DNA of 64,000 bases, from contig NZ_PQFZ01000022.1 in assembly GCF_002917105.1 (NCBI RefSeq), forward strand, positions 23,280-87,279. The letters are read 5' to 3'. Under the pieces are notes generated by a model. It had not been told where the DNA came from. It searched no databases and was given only the letters and a program-made list of their open reading frames with translations. Positions 35,112 through 45,592 of this stretch are shown here, one piece after another (positions within the stretch are counted from its first letter, which is position 1; every line of letters starts with the position of its first letter). Source of the DNA: Allobosea psychrotolerans. Its GTDB lineage: Bacteria; Pseudomonadota; Alphaproteobacteria; Rhizobiales; Beijerinckiaceae. The translations under genes and the position numbers were made by a program.

Positions 35112-35824
35112 CCCGCCTCGATCTCCGGCGAGAACATGTAGCCGCCCGACCTGATGGTCTGGATCATCTCCGGTTCGCGCGGATTGCTCTCCATCTTCTG
35201 CCTCAGGCGGCTGACGAGCACGTCGATCGAGCGCTCGAACGGCGCGGCCGCACGGCCTTGCGTCAAATCGAGCAGCTGGTCGCGTGACAGCACACGGCGC
35301 GGCCGCTCGCAGAAGGCAAGCAGCAGATCGAGCTCGGCCCCGGTCAGAGCCACGCGTTCCCCGGCGGGGTTGAACAGCCGCCGGACCGCCTTGTCGAGCT
35401 TCCAGCCGGCAAAGCTGAGGAAGACGCTCTCACCGATCTCGGGTTGCCCCTGGGCGGAGGCCCGCCTGAGCACGGCGCGGATGCGGGCGAGCAATTCACG
35501 CGGATTGAACGGCTTCACGAGATAGTCGTCGGCCCCCATTTCGAGGCCGAGGATGCGGTCGATCTCCTCGGCCTTGGCCGTGAGCATGATGATCGGTATC
35601 GCGCCGTCCGCCCGCAGCCGCCGGCATAGGCTCAGCCCGTCCTCGCCCGGGAGCATCAGGTCGAGCACGATCAGGTCGAAACGGCCGTCGCGCAGGGCGA
35701 CATCCATCTCGCGCCCGTTCGCCACGGTCTTGACGCGATAGTCATTGTTGCGAAGGAAACGCGAGACGAGCGTCGCGATCTCGCGGTCGTCCTCGACGAT
35801 AAGGATATGTGCGGTTCGGGTCAT
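35108..35824 (-). CDS. OmpR-family response regulator
   Basis: Two-domain transcription factor of 238 residues. The receiver domain has ILIVEDDREI, the phosphorylated aspartate in LIVLDLMLPGEDG (about 54) and the VKPFNPRELLARI lysine; the C-terminal winged helix ends SIDVLVSRLRQKMESNPREPEMIQTIRSGGYMF, split here only by the linker. The cognate kinase overlaps its stop by four bases. A perfect tandem AATTGTTTCY repeat lies 40 bases upstream of the start and is the likely autoregulatory site. Confidence 0.93.
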   Translation of the reverse strand: MTRTAHILIVEDDREIATLVSRFLRNNDYRVKTVANGREMDVALRDGRFDLIVLDLMLPGEDGLSLCRRLRADGAIPIIMLTAKAEEIDRILGLEMGADDYLVKPFNPRELLARIRAVLRRASAQGQPEIGESVFLSFAGWKLDKAVRRLFNPAGERVALTGAELDLLLAFCERPRRVLSRDQLLDLTQGRAAAPFERSIDVLVSRLRQKMESNPREPEMIQTIRSGGYMFSPEIEAG

Positions 35825-35864
35825 CGGGCGGCCTTAAACCCAGCGCGCGGCGTGGTCGCGACGG

Positions 35865-35884
35865 AATTGTTTCCAATTGTTTCT
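35865..35884. promoter_or_regulatory. Tandem 10-base repeat, likely OmpR-type operator
   Basis: AATTGTTTCC and AATTGTTTCT stand back to back with a 10-base period, one helical turn, 41 bases upstream of the response-regulator ATG. OmpR/PhoB-type regulators bind such direct repeats. It also lies in the promoter region of the divergent gene at 35971. Confidence 0.55.
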
Positions 35885-35970
35885 GAGCGGGCTTCTGGAA
35901 AAGCCCCGATACCAGATACCCGAATCCTGGACGTCATTTCGCAAAACGCAGCGCCGACACTCTGGCGCGA

Positions 35971-36285
35971 ATGATGACCACGACCCCAACCATGTCAAAT
36001 CATGTCGGCGCTGAGATCATCCCCGGCAGGATTCAGCCCGTCAAGCCGCATGGATGGCTTCGGCGCGCCGCCATCCAGCTGCTGCTGCTCGCCGGCGTCT
36101 CGCTCTGGCTGCTGATGCTGCCAGCCCTCATGGCCTATGACGGCTTGTCCTCGGGCGAGAACGGTTGCGGTCGGCGCGGCTTTCGCGACCCTGTGACCGG
36201 TCGGCCAATGCAGCTCTCCTCCGCGCCAGTGGGACCGGCCGATGCCGATGGCTGCCCGCTGCCGCCACGGGGACGCGCCCGATGA
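35971..36285 (+). CDS. Hypothetical single-helix membrane protein
   Basis: A 104-residue protein with one clear hydrophobic helix (AAIQLLLLAGVSLWLLMLPALMAY, about residues 32-55) between a basic N terminus and a Cys- and Gly-rich C-terminal part (NGCGRRGFRDP, DADGCPLPPRGR). I do not recognise a family. Its last codon overlaps the SGNH gene start (ATGA), which indicates coupled translation and a joint envelope function. An ATG at 35974 or 35995 could also be the start. Confidence 0.6.
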   Translation: MMTTTPTMSNHVGAEIIPGRIQPVKPHGWLRRAAIQLLLLAGVSLWLLMLPALMAYDGLSSGENGCGRRGFRDPVTGRPMQLSSAPVGPADADGCPLPPRGRAR

Positions 36286-37052
36286 TCCCTCGCCGCCTGT
36301 TGGACGGCGCCTTGCGTTCGCCCCCCGTGCTCGACCGTCTCGGCAAGATCGTGCTGCGCCATCCCCTCACCTTGGCGCTCATCGTCCTGCCTCTCGCCTT
36401 GCTGCTCGGCTCGCTCGCGGGTTACGGGTTCGGCCGTGCCGGCTCGGCGCCGCCCTATCGCGCGACCCGGCTTCAAGCCGTCACCGCCGATCTCGGCCGG
36501 ATCGAGGGCGACTACCTGCTGGCGGCCGGCGATTCCCATATCGAGCGCTGGCCCACGCGCAGGCTCTGCGGCCTGCCGCTCGTCAATGCCGGGCTGTCCG
36601 GAGCGACCGCCGGTGCCTATGCCGATTTCCTTGCGGGACTGCCGCTGCCGCATCCACCGCGTGCCGTGATCCTGACCATCGGCACCAATGACGCCAACGC
36701 CAAGCGCTTCAGCAACGAAGACGAGGCGGCGATGCGTTTCGAGGCCAGCTTCGCGCCGCTGCTCGGGGCCCTGCAACGCACATCCCGCATCGTGCTCGTC
36801 ACCGGCGTCCCGCCCATCGACACGGCCAGGGCCGAGGGCTTCTCGGCGGAGGCCGCCGAGCGCATCGGGTCGCTGGCGGAGAACACCTGCAAGGCGACGA
36901 GCGGTTGCCTGGTCGCCAACCCCTTCACACCAGGCCTGCCCATGGTCGACGGCGTTCACTACAGGGATTACGCCGCTGTCTATCGCCGGATCGGCCCTGC
37001 GCTCTGCGCCGCACTCGAAGGGGAGCACGCCGTCACGGCCAGCTCGCGATGA
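36282..37052 (+). CDS. SGNH/GDSL hydrolase, membrane-anchored
   Basis: Esterase or acyl-transfer-type hydrolase of 256 residues. An N-terminal helix (LTLALIVLPLALLLGSLAG) anchors it, then the SGNH blocks appear in order: AAGDSHIERW (block I serine), NAGLSGATAGAY (block II glycine), ILTIGTNDANAK (block III asparagine) and MVDGVHYRDY (block V Asp-x-x-His). These give a complete catalytic set. Substrates may be envelope sugars or lipids. It overlaps the preceding small gene by four bases. Confidence 0.85.
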   Translation: MIPRRLLDGALRSPPVLDRLGKIVLRHPLTLALIVLPLALLLGSLAGYGFGRAGSAPPYRATRLQAVTADLGRIEGDYLLAAGDSHIERWPTRRLCGLPLVNAGLSGATAGAYADFLAGLPLPHPPRAVILTIGTNDANAKRFSNEDEAAMRFEASFAPLLGALQRTSRIVLVTGVPPIDTARAEGFSAEAAERIGSLAENTCKATSGCLVANPFTPGLPMVDGVHYRDYAAVYRRIGPALCAALEGEHAVTASSR

Positions 37053-37247
37053 GCCGAGGCGGCGGGATCATAAAGACGAGGCGGTCGGCCACCGCGCCAT
37101 GAAGCTGACGCAGACGCGCCATGACACGTGCGGCCACGCATTGGATTGCCTGGCCGCCACACCCATCTGCATGGTCCTTTCAGGATTCGCGCCTCGGCCT
37201 GCGGCACAGCCGCGGTCTCCCGCCGACGCGCCAGAGCAGAGGCCGCC

Positions 37248-38255
37248 ATGGTCGCCATTTCCGTTCTCGACCTCGTTCCCGTCGTCGAAGGCCAGGAGGC
37301 GGGTGACGCGCTCCGGAACTCGATCGAGCTCATCCGCCATGCCGAAGCCCTGGGCTATCGACGCTACTGGGTCGCCGAGCACCACAACATGACCGGCATC
37401 GCCAGCGCTGCGACCGCCGTGGTGATCGGCGCGCTCGCTGGAGCAACCAGCACGATCCGCGTCGGCGCCGGCGGCGTGATGCTGCCCAACCACGCCCCGC
37501 TGATCATCGCCGAACAGTTCGGCACGCTGGAAGCGCTCTTTCCCGGCCGCATCGATCTCGGCCTCGGCCGCGCGCCGGGGACGGACCAGCGCACATTGCG
37601 CGCGCTGCGGCGCGACCCGATGGCCTCGGACCAGTTTCCGCAGGACGTGCTCGAGGTACAGGCCTTTTTCGAGCCGGCCGGGCCGAACCAGGCGGTCCAG
37701 GCCGTGCCGGGCGCGGGCCTGCGCGTGCCGCTCTGGATCCTCGGATCGAGCCTGTTCGGCGCGCAGCTCGCCGCCGAGCTTGGCCTGCCCTATGCCTTCG
37801 CCTCGCATTTCGCGCCGGATGCGCTGATCCAGGCCCTGGCGATCTATCGCGAACGCTTCAAGCCGTCGGAGCAGGCGGCAAAGCCCTATGCCATGCCCGG
37901 CATCAACGTCGTCGCCGCCGAGACCGACGCCGAGGCGCGCCATCTCGCGACCTCCCTGCAGCAGCGCTTCGTCGGCATGGTCCGCGGGGCGCGCGGCAAG
38001 CTCCAGCCGCCGATCGCCGATATCGAGCAATATTGGTCACCGGCCGAGAAGGCGCATGTCTCGCAGATGCTGCGCTACGCCTTCATCGGCTCGCCCGAGA
38101 CGATCAAGCGGGAGCTTGGCGCCTTCATCGCAGCGACATCCGCCGATGAGATCATGGTCACCGCGCCGATTTACGATCAAGCGGCGCGCAAGCGGTCCTA
38201 CGAGATCCTGGCGCAGATCGCGCCGGAGATCGGTCTGGCACGCTCAGTGGCCTGA
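37248..38255 (+). CDS. LLM-class (luciferase-like) flavin oxidoreductase
   Basis: TIM-barrel FMN or F420-type monooxygenase family member of 335 residues. Typical segments are ISVLDLVPVVEGQ, YRRYWVAEHHNMTGIASAA, VGAGGVMLPNHAPLIIAEQF and RIDLGLGRAPGTD, which mark the luciferase-like group 1 proteins. They are usually annotated with unknown substrates. The ATG at 37248 (MVAISVLDLV) is preceded by AGAGG. The 195-base gap before it holds nothing recognised. A transglutaminase-like gene follows on the same strand. Confidence 0.88.
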   Translation: MVAISVLDLVPVVEGQEAGDALRNSIELIRHAEALGYRRYWVAEHHNMTGIASAATAVVIGALAGATSTIRVGAGGVMLPNHAPLIIAEQFGTLEALFPGRIDLGLGRAPGTDQRTLRALRRDPMASDQFPQDVLEVQAFFEPAGPNQAVQAVPGAGLRVPLWILGSSLFGAQLAAELGLPYAFASHFAPDALIQALAIYRERFKPSEQAAKPYAMPGINVVAAETDAEARHLATSLQQRFVGMVRGARGKLQPPIADIEQYWSPAEKAHVSQMLRYAFIGSPETIKRELGAFIAATSADEIMVTAPIYDQAARKRSYEILAQIAPEIGLARSVA

Positions 38256-38328
38256 CGCCGCGCCGGAACTTCAATCCCGGGGCGGCGTTTGACCGTCGCA
38301 GTCTCACACGCATGCCCCGGGGAATTTC

Positions 38329-39135
38329 ATGAAGCTCTCGATCGCGGCGACGCTGACCTATGGGTTTGGCGGCGCGACACAGATCATCGCCGCACTCGAA
38401 GCCGCCCGCTCCCCCGACCAGCTGATCCTCTCGGAAGAGCTCAGCGTCACGCCGGAAGCCGCATTGATCCGCGACGAGGATCCAACGACAGGCGAGAGAC
38501 GCTTTCGCACGGCGCTCTCCGGCCAGGTCGAGATTCGCTACAACGCTGTCGTCGATAACGGCGTGCGAGTGCCGCTCTCAGCCAGCGCCCGCCAGCACGA
38601 CTGGTCGGAACTGCCCCGCGACGTGTTGCCCTATCTGCTGCCCAGCCGTTTCTGCCCCTCCGACGAATTCATGCGCTTCGCCCAGCGCGAGTTCCGCATG
38701 GTCCAGGGCGGTGGTGCGCGCGTTCTCAGCGTCCTCGACTGGCTCCATACCCATCTCGACTATGTTCATGGCGTCAGCCACGCACTGACCACCGCCGAGC
38801 AGACCTTCATCGACCGGGCCGGCGTCTGCCGCGACTTCACCCATCTCGGCATCGCCTTGACGCGGGCGCTGAACATCCCGGCGCGCGCGGTCAGCGCCTA
38901 TGCGCTCGACCTCGATCCCCCGGATTTCCACGCCGTCTACGAGGTGTTTCTTGATGGGCGCTGGTGGCTCGTCGACCCGACCCGGCTCGCTCCCGTCGAA
39001 GGGCTGGTCAGGATCGCGAGCGGGCGCGACGCCGCCGACATCGCTTTCCTGACCAGCGAATACAACTGCCAATGTCTGAACCAGAGCATCACGGTGGTGC
39101 GCCTGCTGGACGACGTCGACCAGCAGGCCGCCTGA
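38329..39135 (+). CDS. Transglutaminase-like cysteine peptidase family protein
   Basis: Predicted soluble protein of 268 residues of the bacterial transglutaminase-like group. The papain-fold triad is visible: cysteine in RAGVCRDFTHLGIAL (about residue 165), histidine in PPDFHAVYEVFLDGRWW and aspartate in WLVDPTRLAP. The N-terminal part is the strand-rich Bact_transglu_N-type region. Such proteins may cleave or cross-link peptides, but substrates are unknown. It is 73 bases downstream of the luciferase-like gene. Confidence 0.87.
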   Translation: MKLSIAATLTYGFGGATQIIAALEAARSPDQLILSEELSVTPEAALIRDEDPTTGERRFRTALSGQVEIRYNAVVDNGVRVPLSASARQHDWSELPRDVLPYLLPSRFCPSDEFMRFAQREFRMVQGGGARVLSVLDWLHTHLDYVHGVSHALTTAEQTFIDRAGVCRDFTHLGIALTRALNIPARAVSAYALDLDPPDFHAVYEVFLDGRWWLVDPTRLAPVEGLVRIASGRDAADIAFLTSEYNCQCLNQSITVVRLLDDVDQQAA

Positions 39136-39139
39136 AAGC

Positions 39140-39994
39140 TCAGCCCGGCTGCTGAACCGCTCTCGCCCGCCGCGACGCCCGCATCAGATTGCCAGCGAGC
39201 GCCACCAGGAAGAACGCGGCCTGCACCACGACGATGCAGGGGCCGGTGGCGGCATCGAGATGGAAGCTCAGGATGGTACCGAGCACACTCGACAGCGTCG
39301 CGGCGCCGACAGCGACCAGCAACATCCAATCGAACTGCCGCGTCGTCAGATAGCCGATGGCGCCGGGCGCAACCAGCATCGCCACCACCAGGATGATGCC
39401 GACCGCTTTCAGCGCCGCGACGATGGTCAGCGCCAGGATCGTCAGCAAGCCGAAATGCAGCAAGCGGACATTCAGCCCGATGGCGCGGGCATGAGCCGGA
39501 TCGAAGGCATGCAGCAGAAGATCGCGACGCTTGAGCAGCAGAATCGCGATCGTCGGCACGGCGATCAGCGCCGTCTCGGCGATGTCGTTCCAGCGCAGCC
39601 CGAGCAGATTGCCGAACAGGATATGGTTGAGGTGCTGGTCGCTCTCGACCTTGACGAAGAGCACCAGTCCGAACGCGAACATGCCGGAAAAGACGATGCC
39701 CATGACCGTGTCCTCTTTGACCCGGCTGTTCTCCTTGATGTAGCCGATGCCGAAAGCACAGGCCAAGCCCGAGGCGAAGGCGCCAACGATCAGCGGCAAT
39801 CCTGCGCTATAGGCCAGCACGATCCCGGGCAGGACAGCGTGCGACACCGCATCGCCCATCAGGGCCCAGCCCTTGAGCACCAGGAAGCAGGACAGCATCG
39901 CGCAGACGATGCCGACCAACACGGCGACGGCGAGCCCACGCAACATGAACTCATGCGCGAAGGGGCTGAGAAACCAGGCATGCAGCATCGTCAT
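39140..39994 (-). CDS. sitD: Metal ABC transporter permease (SitD type)
   Basis: Second membrane subunit of a Mn/Fe/Zn-type ABC importer, 284 residues with about eight helices of the ABC-3 family. Conserved patches are LKGWALMGDAVSHAVLPGIVLAY near residue 40 and LVAPGAIGYLTTRQFD. It pairs with the preceding permease, with which it overlaps by four bases, making a heterodimeric channel. The operon is sitA-sitB-sitC-sitD in order of transcription. The symbol is by arrangement; zinc or iron transport cannot be excluded. Confidence 0.85.
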   Translation of the reverse strand: MTMLHAWFLSPFAHEFMLRGLAVAVLVGIVCAMLSCFLVLKGWALMGDAVSHAVLPGIVLAYSAGLPLIVGAFASGLACAFGIGYIKENSRVKEDTVMGIVFSGMFAFGLVLFVKVESDQHLNHILFGNLLGLRWNDIAETALIAVPTIAILLLKRRDLLLHAFDPAHARAIGLNVRLLHFGLLTILALTIVAALKAVGIILVVAMLVAPGAIGYLTTRQFDWMLLVAVGAATLSSVLGTILSFHLDAATGPCIVVVQAAFFLVALAGNLMRASRRARAVQQPG

Positions 39995-40851
39995 AGCCCC
40001 GCCTCCTCGACTGTGCGCGCCGCCCGCACGGCAGCCAACCGGCCGTGCTTGGGCGCGAACACGAAGGCGAGCAGGAAGAGCACGGTCTGGAACACCACGA
40101 TCAGCCCTCCCGTCGAACCGTCGAGGAAATAGCTGGCATAGGCTCCCGCCGCGCTGGTGACGACGCCCATTGCGATCGCGATCCAGATCATGACGCCAAA
40201 CCTGTCGGTCAGCAGGTAACCAGTCGCGCCCGGCGTCACCACCATGGCGATGACCAGGATCGCGCCGACCGTCTGCAGCGCCGCGACCGTGCAGGCGCTG
40301 AGCAGCACGAAGAAGAGGATCTTCATCCGCGTCGGCGAGAGGCCGACGGCGCGCGCGTGGTTCTCGTCGAAGAAGACCAGCATCAGATCCTTCCAGCGCG
40401 CGACCAGGATGGCGAGCGAGATCGCGGCGATGATCGCGACCTGGACGACGTCCTCATCCGAGATGCCCAGGATGTTGCCAAGCACGATCGACTGGACATT
40501 GACCGAGGTCGGGTTGATCGAGACGATCAGGAGCCCCGCCGCGAAGAAGGTGGTGAAGACGATGCCGATGACCGCGTCCTCGCGCAATTGCGTGCGCACC
40601 CTGACCAGCGCCATGGCGAGCGCTGCGAGCAGCCCCGAGAAGAAGGCGCCGGCTGCATAGGGAACCTTGAGCAGATAAGCGAGCGCGACCCCCGGCACGA
40701 TCGCGTGCGATAGCGCATCCCCCATCAGCGACCAGCCCTTCAGCATCAGATAGCAGGACAGGAAGGCGCAGACGCCGCCCACCAGCGCCGAGACCCAGAT
40801 GGCCTTCACCATGTATTGGTAGCCGAAGGGCTCCAGAAGCAATTCGATCAC
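39991..40851 (-). CDS. sitC: Metal ABC transporter permease (SitC type)
   Basis: First membrane subunit, 286 residues, ABC-3 family. The family patch LMLKGWSLMGDALSHAIVPGVALAYLL lies near residue 40 and VVTPGATGYLLTDRFG near 210. It overlaps both neighbours by four bases (ATGA), which couples translation of the whole transporter. With SitD it forms the membrane channel driven by the SitB ATPase and fed by the periplasmic SitA protein. Confidence 0.85.
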   Translation of the reverse strand: MIELLLEPFGYQYMVKAIWVSALVGGVCAFLSCYLMLKGWSLMGDALSHAIVPGVALAYLLKVPYAAGAFFSGLLAALAMALVRVRTQLREDAVIGIVFTTFFAAGLLIVSINPTSVNVQSIVLGNILGISDEDVVQVAIIAAISLAILVARWKDLMLVFFDENHARAVGLSPTRMKILFFVLLSACTVAALQTVGAILVIAMVVTPGATGYLLTDRFGVMIWIAIAMGVVTSAAGAYASYFLDGSTGGLIVVFQTVLFLLAFVFAPKHGRLAAVRAARTVEEAGL

Positions 40852-41786
40852 GACGAGCGCCCCTCCCTGCCGGGTGCCCTCTCGCCATTCACCTTGCCGC
40901 CATCGGCCAGTTTCTCATGGTCACGCTCGCCATAGAGCACGAGCGGGCGCTCATCGTCGCTGATGACGGTGACGCGGCGCGCATCCGCATCCTCATGCAA
41001 AGCCTGCCCTTCCAGCCGGAAATGCCTGAGCGCACCGCCGAAGGCGCGCTGCAGATTGGCATGCGTGAAGGTCGTCTCGGTCGGCCCGGCTGCCAGCACC
41101 GTCTTGTTGACCAGCACGACCTGATCGCAGAAATCGGGGATCGAGCCGAGATTATGCGTCGAGACCAGCATGAGCCGGCCCTCGCTGCGCAACTCCCGCA
41201 TCAGATCGACGATCTGGTCCTCGGTCTTGACGTCGACCCCGGTGAAGGGCTCGTCGAGCAGGATGACCCGCCCGCCCTGCGCCAGGGCGCGGGCCAGGAA
41301 GACGCGCTTGCGCTGGCCGCCGCTGAGTTCGCCGATCTGCCGGCGGCGGAACTCCAGCATGTTGACCCGGGCCAGGGCGTCGTCGACCGCATCGCGATCG
41401 GCTTTTCCGGCGATGCGCAGGAAACCCATATGACCATAGCGCCCCATCATCACGACATCGTCGACCAGAACGGGGAAGCTCCAATCCACCTCCTCCGCTT
41501 GCGGCACATAGGCGACGAGACCGCGCTTCAGCGCCTGGCGAACCTCCATTCCGGCGATCGAGACCATACCCTTTGCCGGCTTCAGAAACCCCATCAAGGT
41601 CTTGAAGAGCGTCGATTTGCCGGAGCCGTTGATGCCGACGAGCGCGCAGATCGTGCCCGGCCCGAGCGCAAAGGAGGCATCGTGCACCGCGGTGACGCCG
41701 TTGCCGTAGCGGACCGTGACCCCGGCGACGACGATCGACGGGGTCGGGCCGGCGGCCAAGCTCGAACTGGTCGCAGGCGTTTTCAC
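40848..41786 (-). CDS. sitB: Metal ABC transporter ATP-binding protein (SitB type)
   Basis: ATPase subunit of 312 residues. Walker A is GINGSGKSTLFKTL (about residue 52), the Q loop lies in VAYVPQAEEVDW, the signature is LSGGQRKRVFLARAL and Walker B is VILLDEPFTGVD. The VDWSFPVLVDDVVMMGRYGHMG stretch is typical of manganese/iron-chelate importers of the Sit/Mnt branch. The C terminus is extended by about 50 charged residues. It overlaps sitA upstream and sitC downstream by four bases each. Confidence 0.9.
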   Translation of the reverse strand: MKTPATSSSLAAGPTPSIVVAGVTVRYGNGVTAVHDASFALGPGTICALVGINGSGKSTLFKTLMGFLKPAKGMVSIAGMEVRQALKRGLVAYVPQAEEVDWSFPVLVDDVVMMGRYGHMGFLRIAGKADRDAVDDALARVNMLEFRRRQIGELSGGQRKRVFLARALAQGGRVILLDEPFTGVDVKTEDQIVDLMRELRSEGRLMLVSTHNLGSIPDFCDQVVLVNKTVLAAGPTETTFTHANLQRAFGGALRHFRLEGQALHEDADARRVTVISDDERPLVLYGERDHEKLADGGKVNGERAPGREGRSS

Positions 41787-42703
41787 TGGCCAAACCCCCT
41801 TGCGATCGTATCCACGGTCACCTCCAGCAGCTTGGCGAAGGTCGGCACCGGCCCGTTTGCGGCCGACAGCGAGTCGACATAGAGCACCCCGGCATATTTC
41901 GCGCCGGTCTCGCGCGCGACCTGTCTGGCCGGCTTGTCCGAGATCGTGCTTTCGCTGAAGACGGCCGGAATCTTGCTCTTGCGCACGAGGTCGATCAGCC
42001 TGCGGACCTGCTGCGGCGTGCCCTGCTCATCGGCGTTGATCGGCCAGAGATAGGCCTCGCGCCAGCCATAGTCGCGGGTGAGGTAGCTGAAGGCGCCCTC
42101 GCTGGAGACGAGCCAGCGCTTGTCGGCCGGAACCTTGTCGAGCCGCGCCCGCAACGGCGCGTCCATCGCCCTGATCTCGTCGGCATAGGCTGCAGCGTTC
42201 CTGGCATAGGTCGCGGCATTGGCGGGATCGGCCTTGGCCAGCGCCGTCCTGATGTTCTCGATATAGATCAGCGCGTTCTTGGTCGACATCCAGGCATGGG
42301 GGTTCGGCTTGTCCTGATAGGGGCCTTCCTTGATGCCCATCGGCTCGATGCCGTCGGTCAGCACCGCGCTCGGCACGTTCTTGACGTTCTCGAAGAATCT
42401 TTCGAACCAGCGCTCCAGATTGAGCCCGTTCCACAGCACGAGATCGGCCGATTGCGCTTTCACCACGTCGAGCGGTGTCGGCTGGTAATCGTGGATCTCG
42501 GCGCCGGGCTTGGTGATCGACTCGACGATCGCGACATTGCCGGCAACGTTCTGCGCCATGTCCTGAATGATGGTGAAGGTCGTGACCACGCGCAACGGCT
42601 TGCCCGGCGCCGGCTGCGCCAGCGCCGGAGCCGCCGCGGCGCAAAGACCACCCGTGACAGCAAGGGCCGCCCACAGGCCCACGAAATGACGACGCGAACG
42701 CAT
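41783..42703 (-). CDS. sitA: Metal ABC transporter substrate-binding protein (SitA type)
   Basis: Periplasmic metal-binding protein of 306 residues of cluster A-I. After a signal peptide (LCAAAAPALAQP) come the ligand-bearing segments: EIHDYQPTPLDV (first His), KPNPHAWMSTKNAL (second His), SEGAFSYLTRDYG (Glu region) and FSESTISDKPA (acidic ligand). There is no His-rich loop of the type that marks ZnuA, which favours manganese or iron over zinc. The ATG at 42703 follows AGGAG. It is divergent from a Fur-family gene. Confidence 0.87.
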   Translation of the reverse strand: MRSRRHFVGLWAALAVTGGLCAAAAPALAQPAPGKPLRVVTTFTIIQDMAQNVAGNVAIVESITKPGAEIHDYQPTPLDVVKAQSADLVLWNGLNLERWFERFFENVKNVPSAVLTDGIEPMGIKEGPYQDKPNPHAWMSTKNALIYIENIRTALAKADPANAATYARNAAAYADEIRAMDAPLRARLDKVPADKRWLVSSEGAFSYLTRDYGWREAYLWPINADEQGTPQQVRRLIDLVRKSKIPAVFSESTISDKPARQVARETGAKYAGVLYVDSLSAANGPVPTFAKLLEVTVDTIARGFGQ

Positions 42704-42740
42704 GCTCTCTCCTGCCGGCAATCAAATCCTTCCAATAGCT

Positions 42741-42805
42741 ATTGCAAACGAATTGCATCTGTCAATGCAATTGCAAATGATTTGCATTATTCCTGTTTTG
42801 CAAAT
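42741..42805. promoter_or_regulatory. Cluster of TGCAA/TTGCA palindromes, likely Fur/Mur operator
   Basis: Between sitA and the Fur-family gene: TGCAAAC-G-AATTGCA (42743-42757), TGCAATTGCA (42766-42775), the perfect TGCAAAT-G-ATTTGCA (42772-42786) and TTTGCAAA (42797-42804). The repeated 7-1-7 arrangement is what Fur-family dimers bind, and rhizobial Mur sites upstream of sit genes, as I recall them, have TGCAA-type arms. Confidence 0.65.
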
Positions 42806-42832
42806 GCGTCGCAGCCTTGCTATCTGCGAAGA

Positions 42833-43291
42833 ATGATCGGAATCGAGCAGCGCGTGGCCATTTTCGAGGGCCAGTTGAAGCAAGCGGGCTTGCGGATGAC
42901 GCAGCAGCGCCGGCTGATCCTGCGCATTCTCGCCGAAGCGCACGACCACCCCGACGCCAAGGGCATCTTCACCCGCGCCTTCGAGCACGACCCGACCTTG
43001 TCGCTCTCGACCGTCTACCGAACCATGAAGCTCTTGGAATCGCAGGGCGCGATCGAGCGCCACGCCTTCGAGGACGGCGTCTCGCGCTACGAGCATGCCG
43101 ACCAGCAGCATCACGACCATCTGATCGATGTCGAGACCGGCCAGGTGGTGGAGTTCTCATCACCGGAGATCGAGGCTCTGCAGGCGAAGATCGCAGCCGA
43201 GCTGGGCTACGAGATCGTCCGCCACCGGCTCGAGCTCTATGCGCGCAAGCTGCCCAAGGCCGGCCGGAAGCGCGTCAAAAAGGACGTTTGA
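42833..43291 (+). CDS. Fur-family metalloregulator (Mur/Fur)
   Basis: DNA-binding metal sensor of 152 residues. The winged helix (about residues 20-85) includes LRMTQQRRLILRILAEA and LSLSTVYRTMKLLESQG; the metal and dimer part has ADQQHHDHLIDVETGQVVEF with the HHDH cluster. No CxxC structural zinc pairs are seen near the end, as in alphaproteobacterial Fur/Mur. Divergence from sitABCD and the shared palindromes make manganese-responsive Mur the best fit, though iron-responsive Fur cannot be ruled out. Confidence 0.88.
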   Translation: MIGIEQRVAIFEGQLKQAGLRMTQQRRLILRILAEAHDHPDAKGIFTRAFEHDPTLSLSTVYRTMKLLESQGAIERHAFEDGVSRYEHADQQHHDHLIDVETGQVVEFSSPEIEALQAKIAAELGYEIVRHRLELYARKLPKAGRKRVKKDV

Positions 43292-43305
43292 TGCGCCTTT
43301 CCATC

Positions 43306-43449
43306 ATGCTCGGGCTTGTCCCGAGCATCTCACGACCAGCGAACCTCCTGAGCAGGATGCGAGAAAGTGGGAACGGGTTTTTCGCGTCGATCCTGCTCTA
43401 ACTCTGAAATCATCCGGCTCTAGGAGATGGCCGGGTCAAGCCCGGCCAT
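43306..43449. repeat. Mosaic of palindromic intergenic repeats
   Basis: Three units stand in a row between the Fur-family gene and acs: hairpin ATGCTCGGG-CTTGT-CCCGAGCAT (43306-43328), the long inverted repeat with arms GAGCAGGAT and ATCCTGCTC around GCGAGAAAG...TTTTTCGCG (43350-43398), and hairpin ATGGCCGGG-TCAAG-CCCGGCCAT (43427-43449). The two outer hairpins are related and in opposite orientation. The centre unit recurs at 57062-57110. Confidence 0.8.
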
Positions 43450-43466
43450 GACGTATCGGCGGCCGC

Positions 43467-45419
<1,953 letters not shown>

Positions 45420-45592
45420 GATAGGCGTCTCCCCAGACCTGGGCCGTCTGAATCGCGGCTTCGGGGGCGCATCCCGGGATTCGCCTCGTCCGCTTGGTTT
45501 GAATGCGCTGCATCATAGTCCCGGCAGCCGAGGCGGCAAGCTGGGTGGCCTCGCACTTTCGTTTCAAAGACTTTCGGCTGCCGTGCCGGGGT

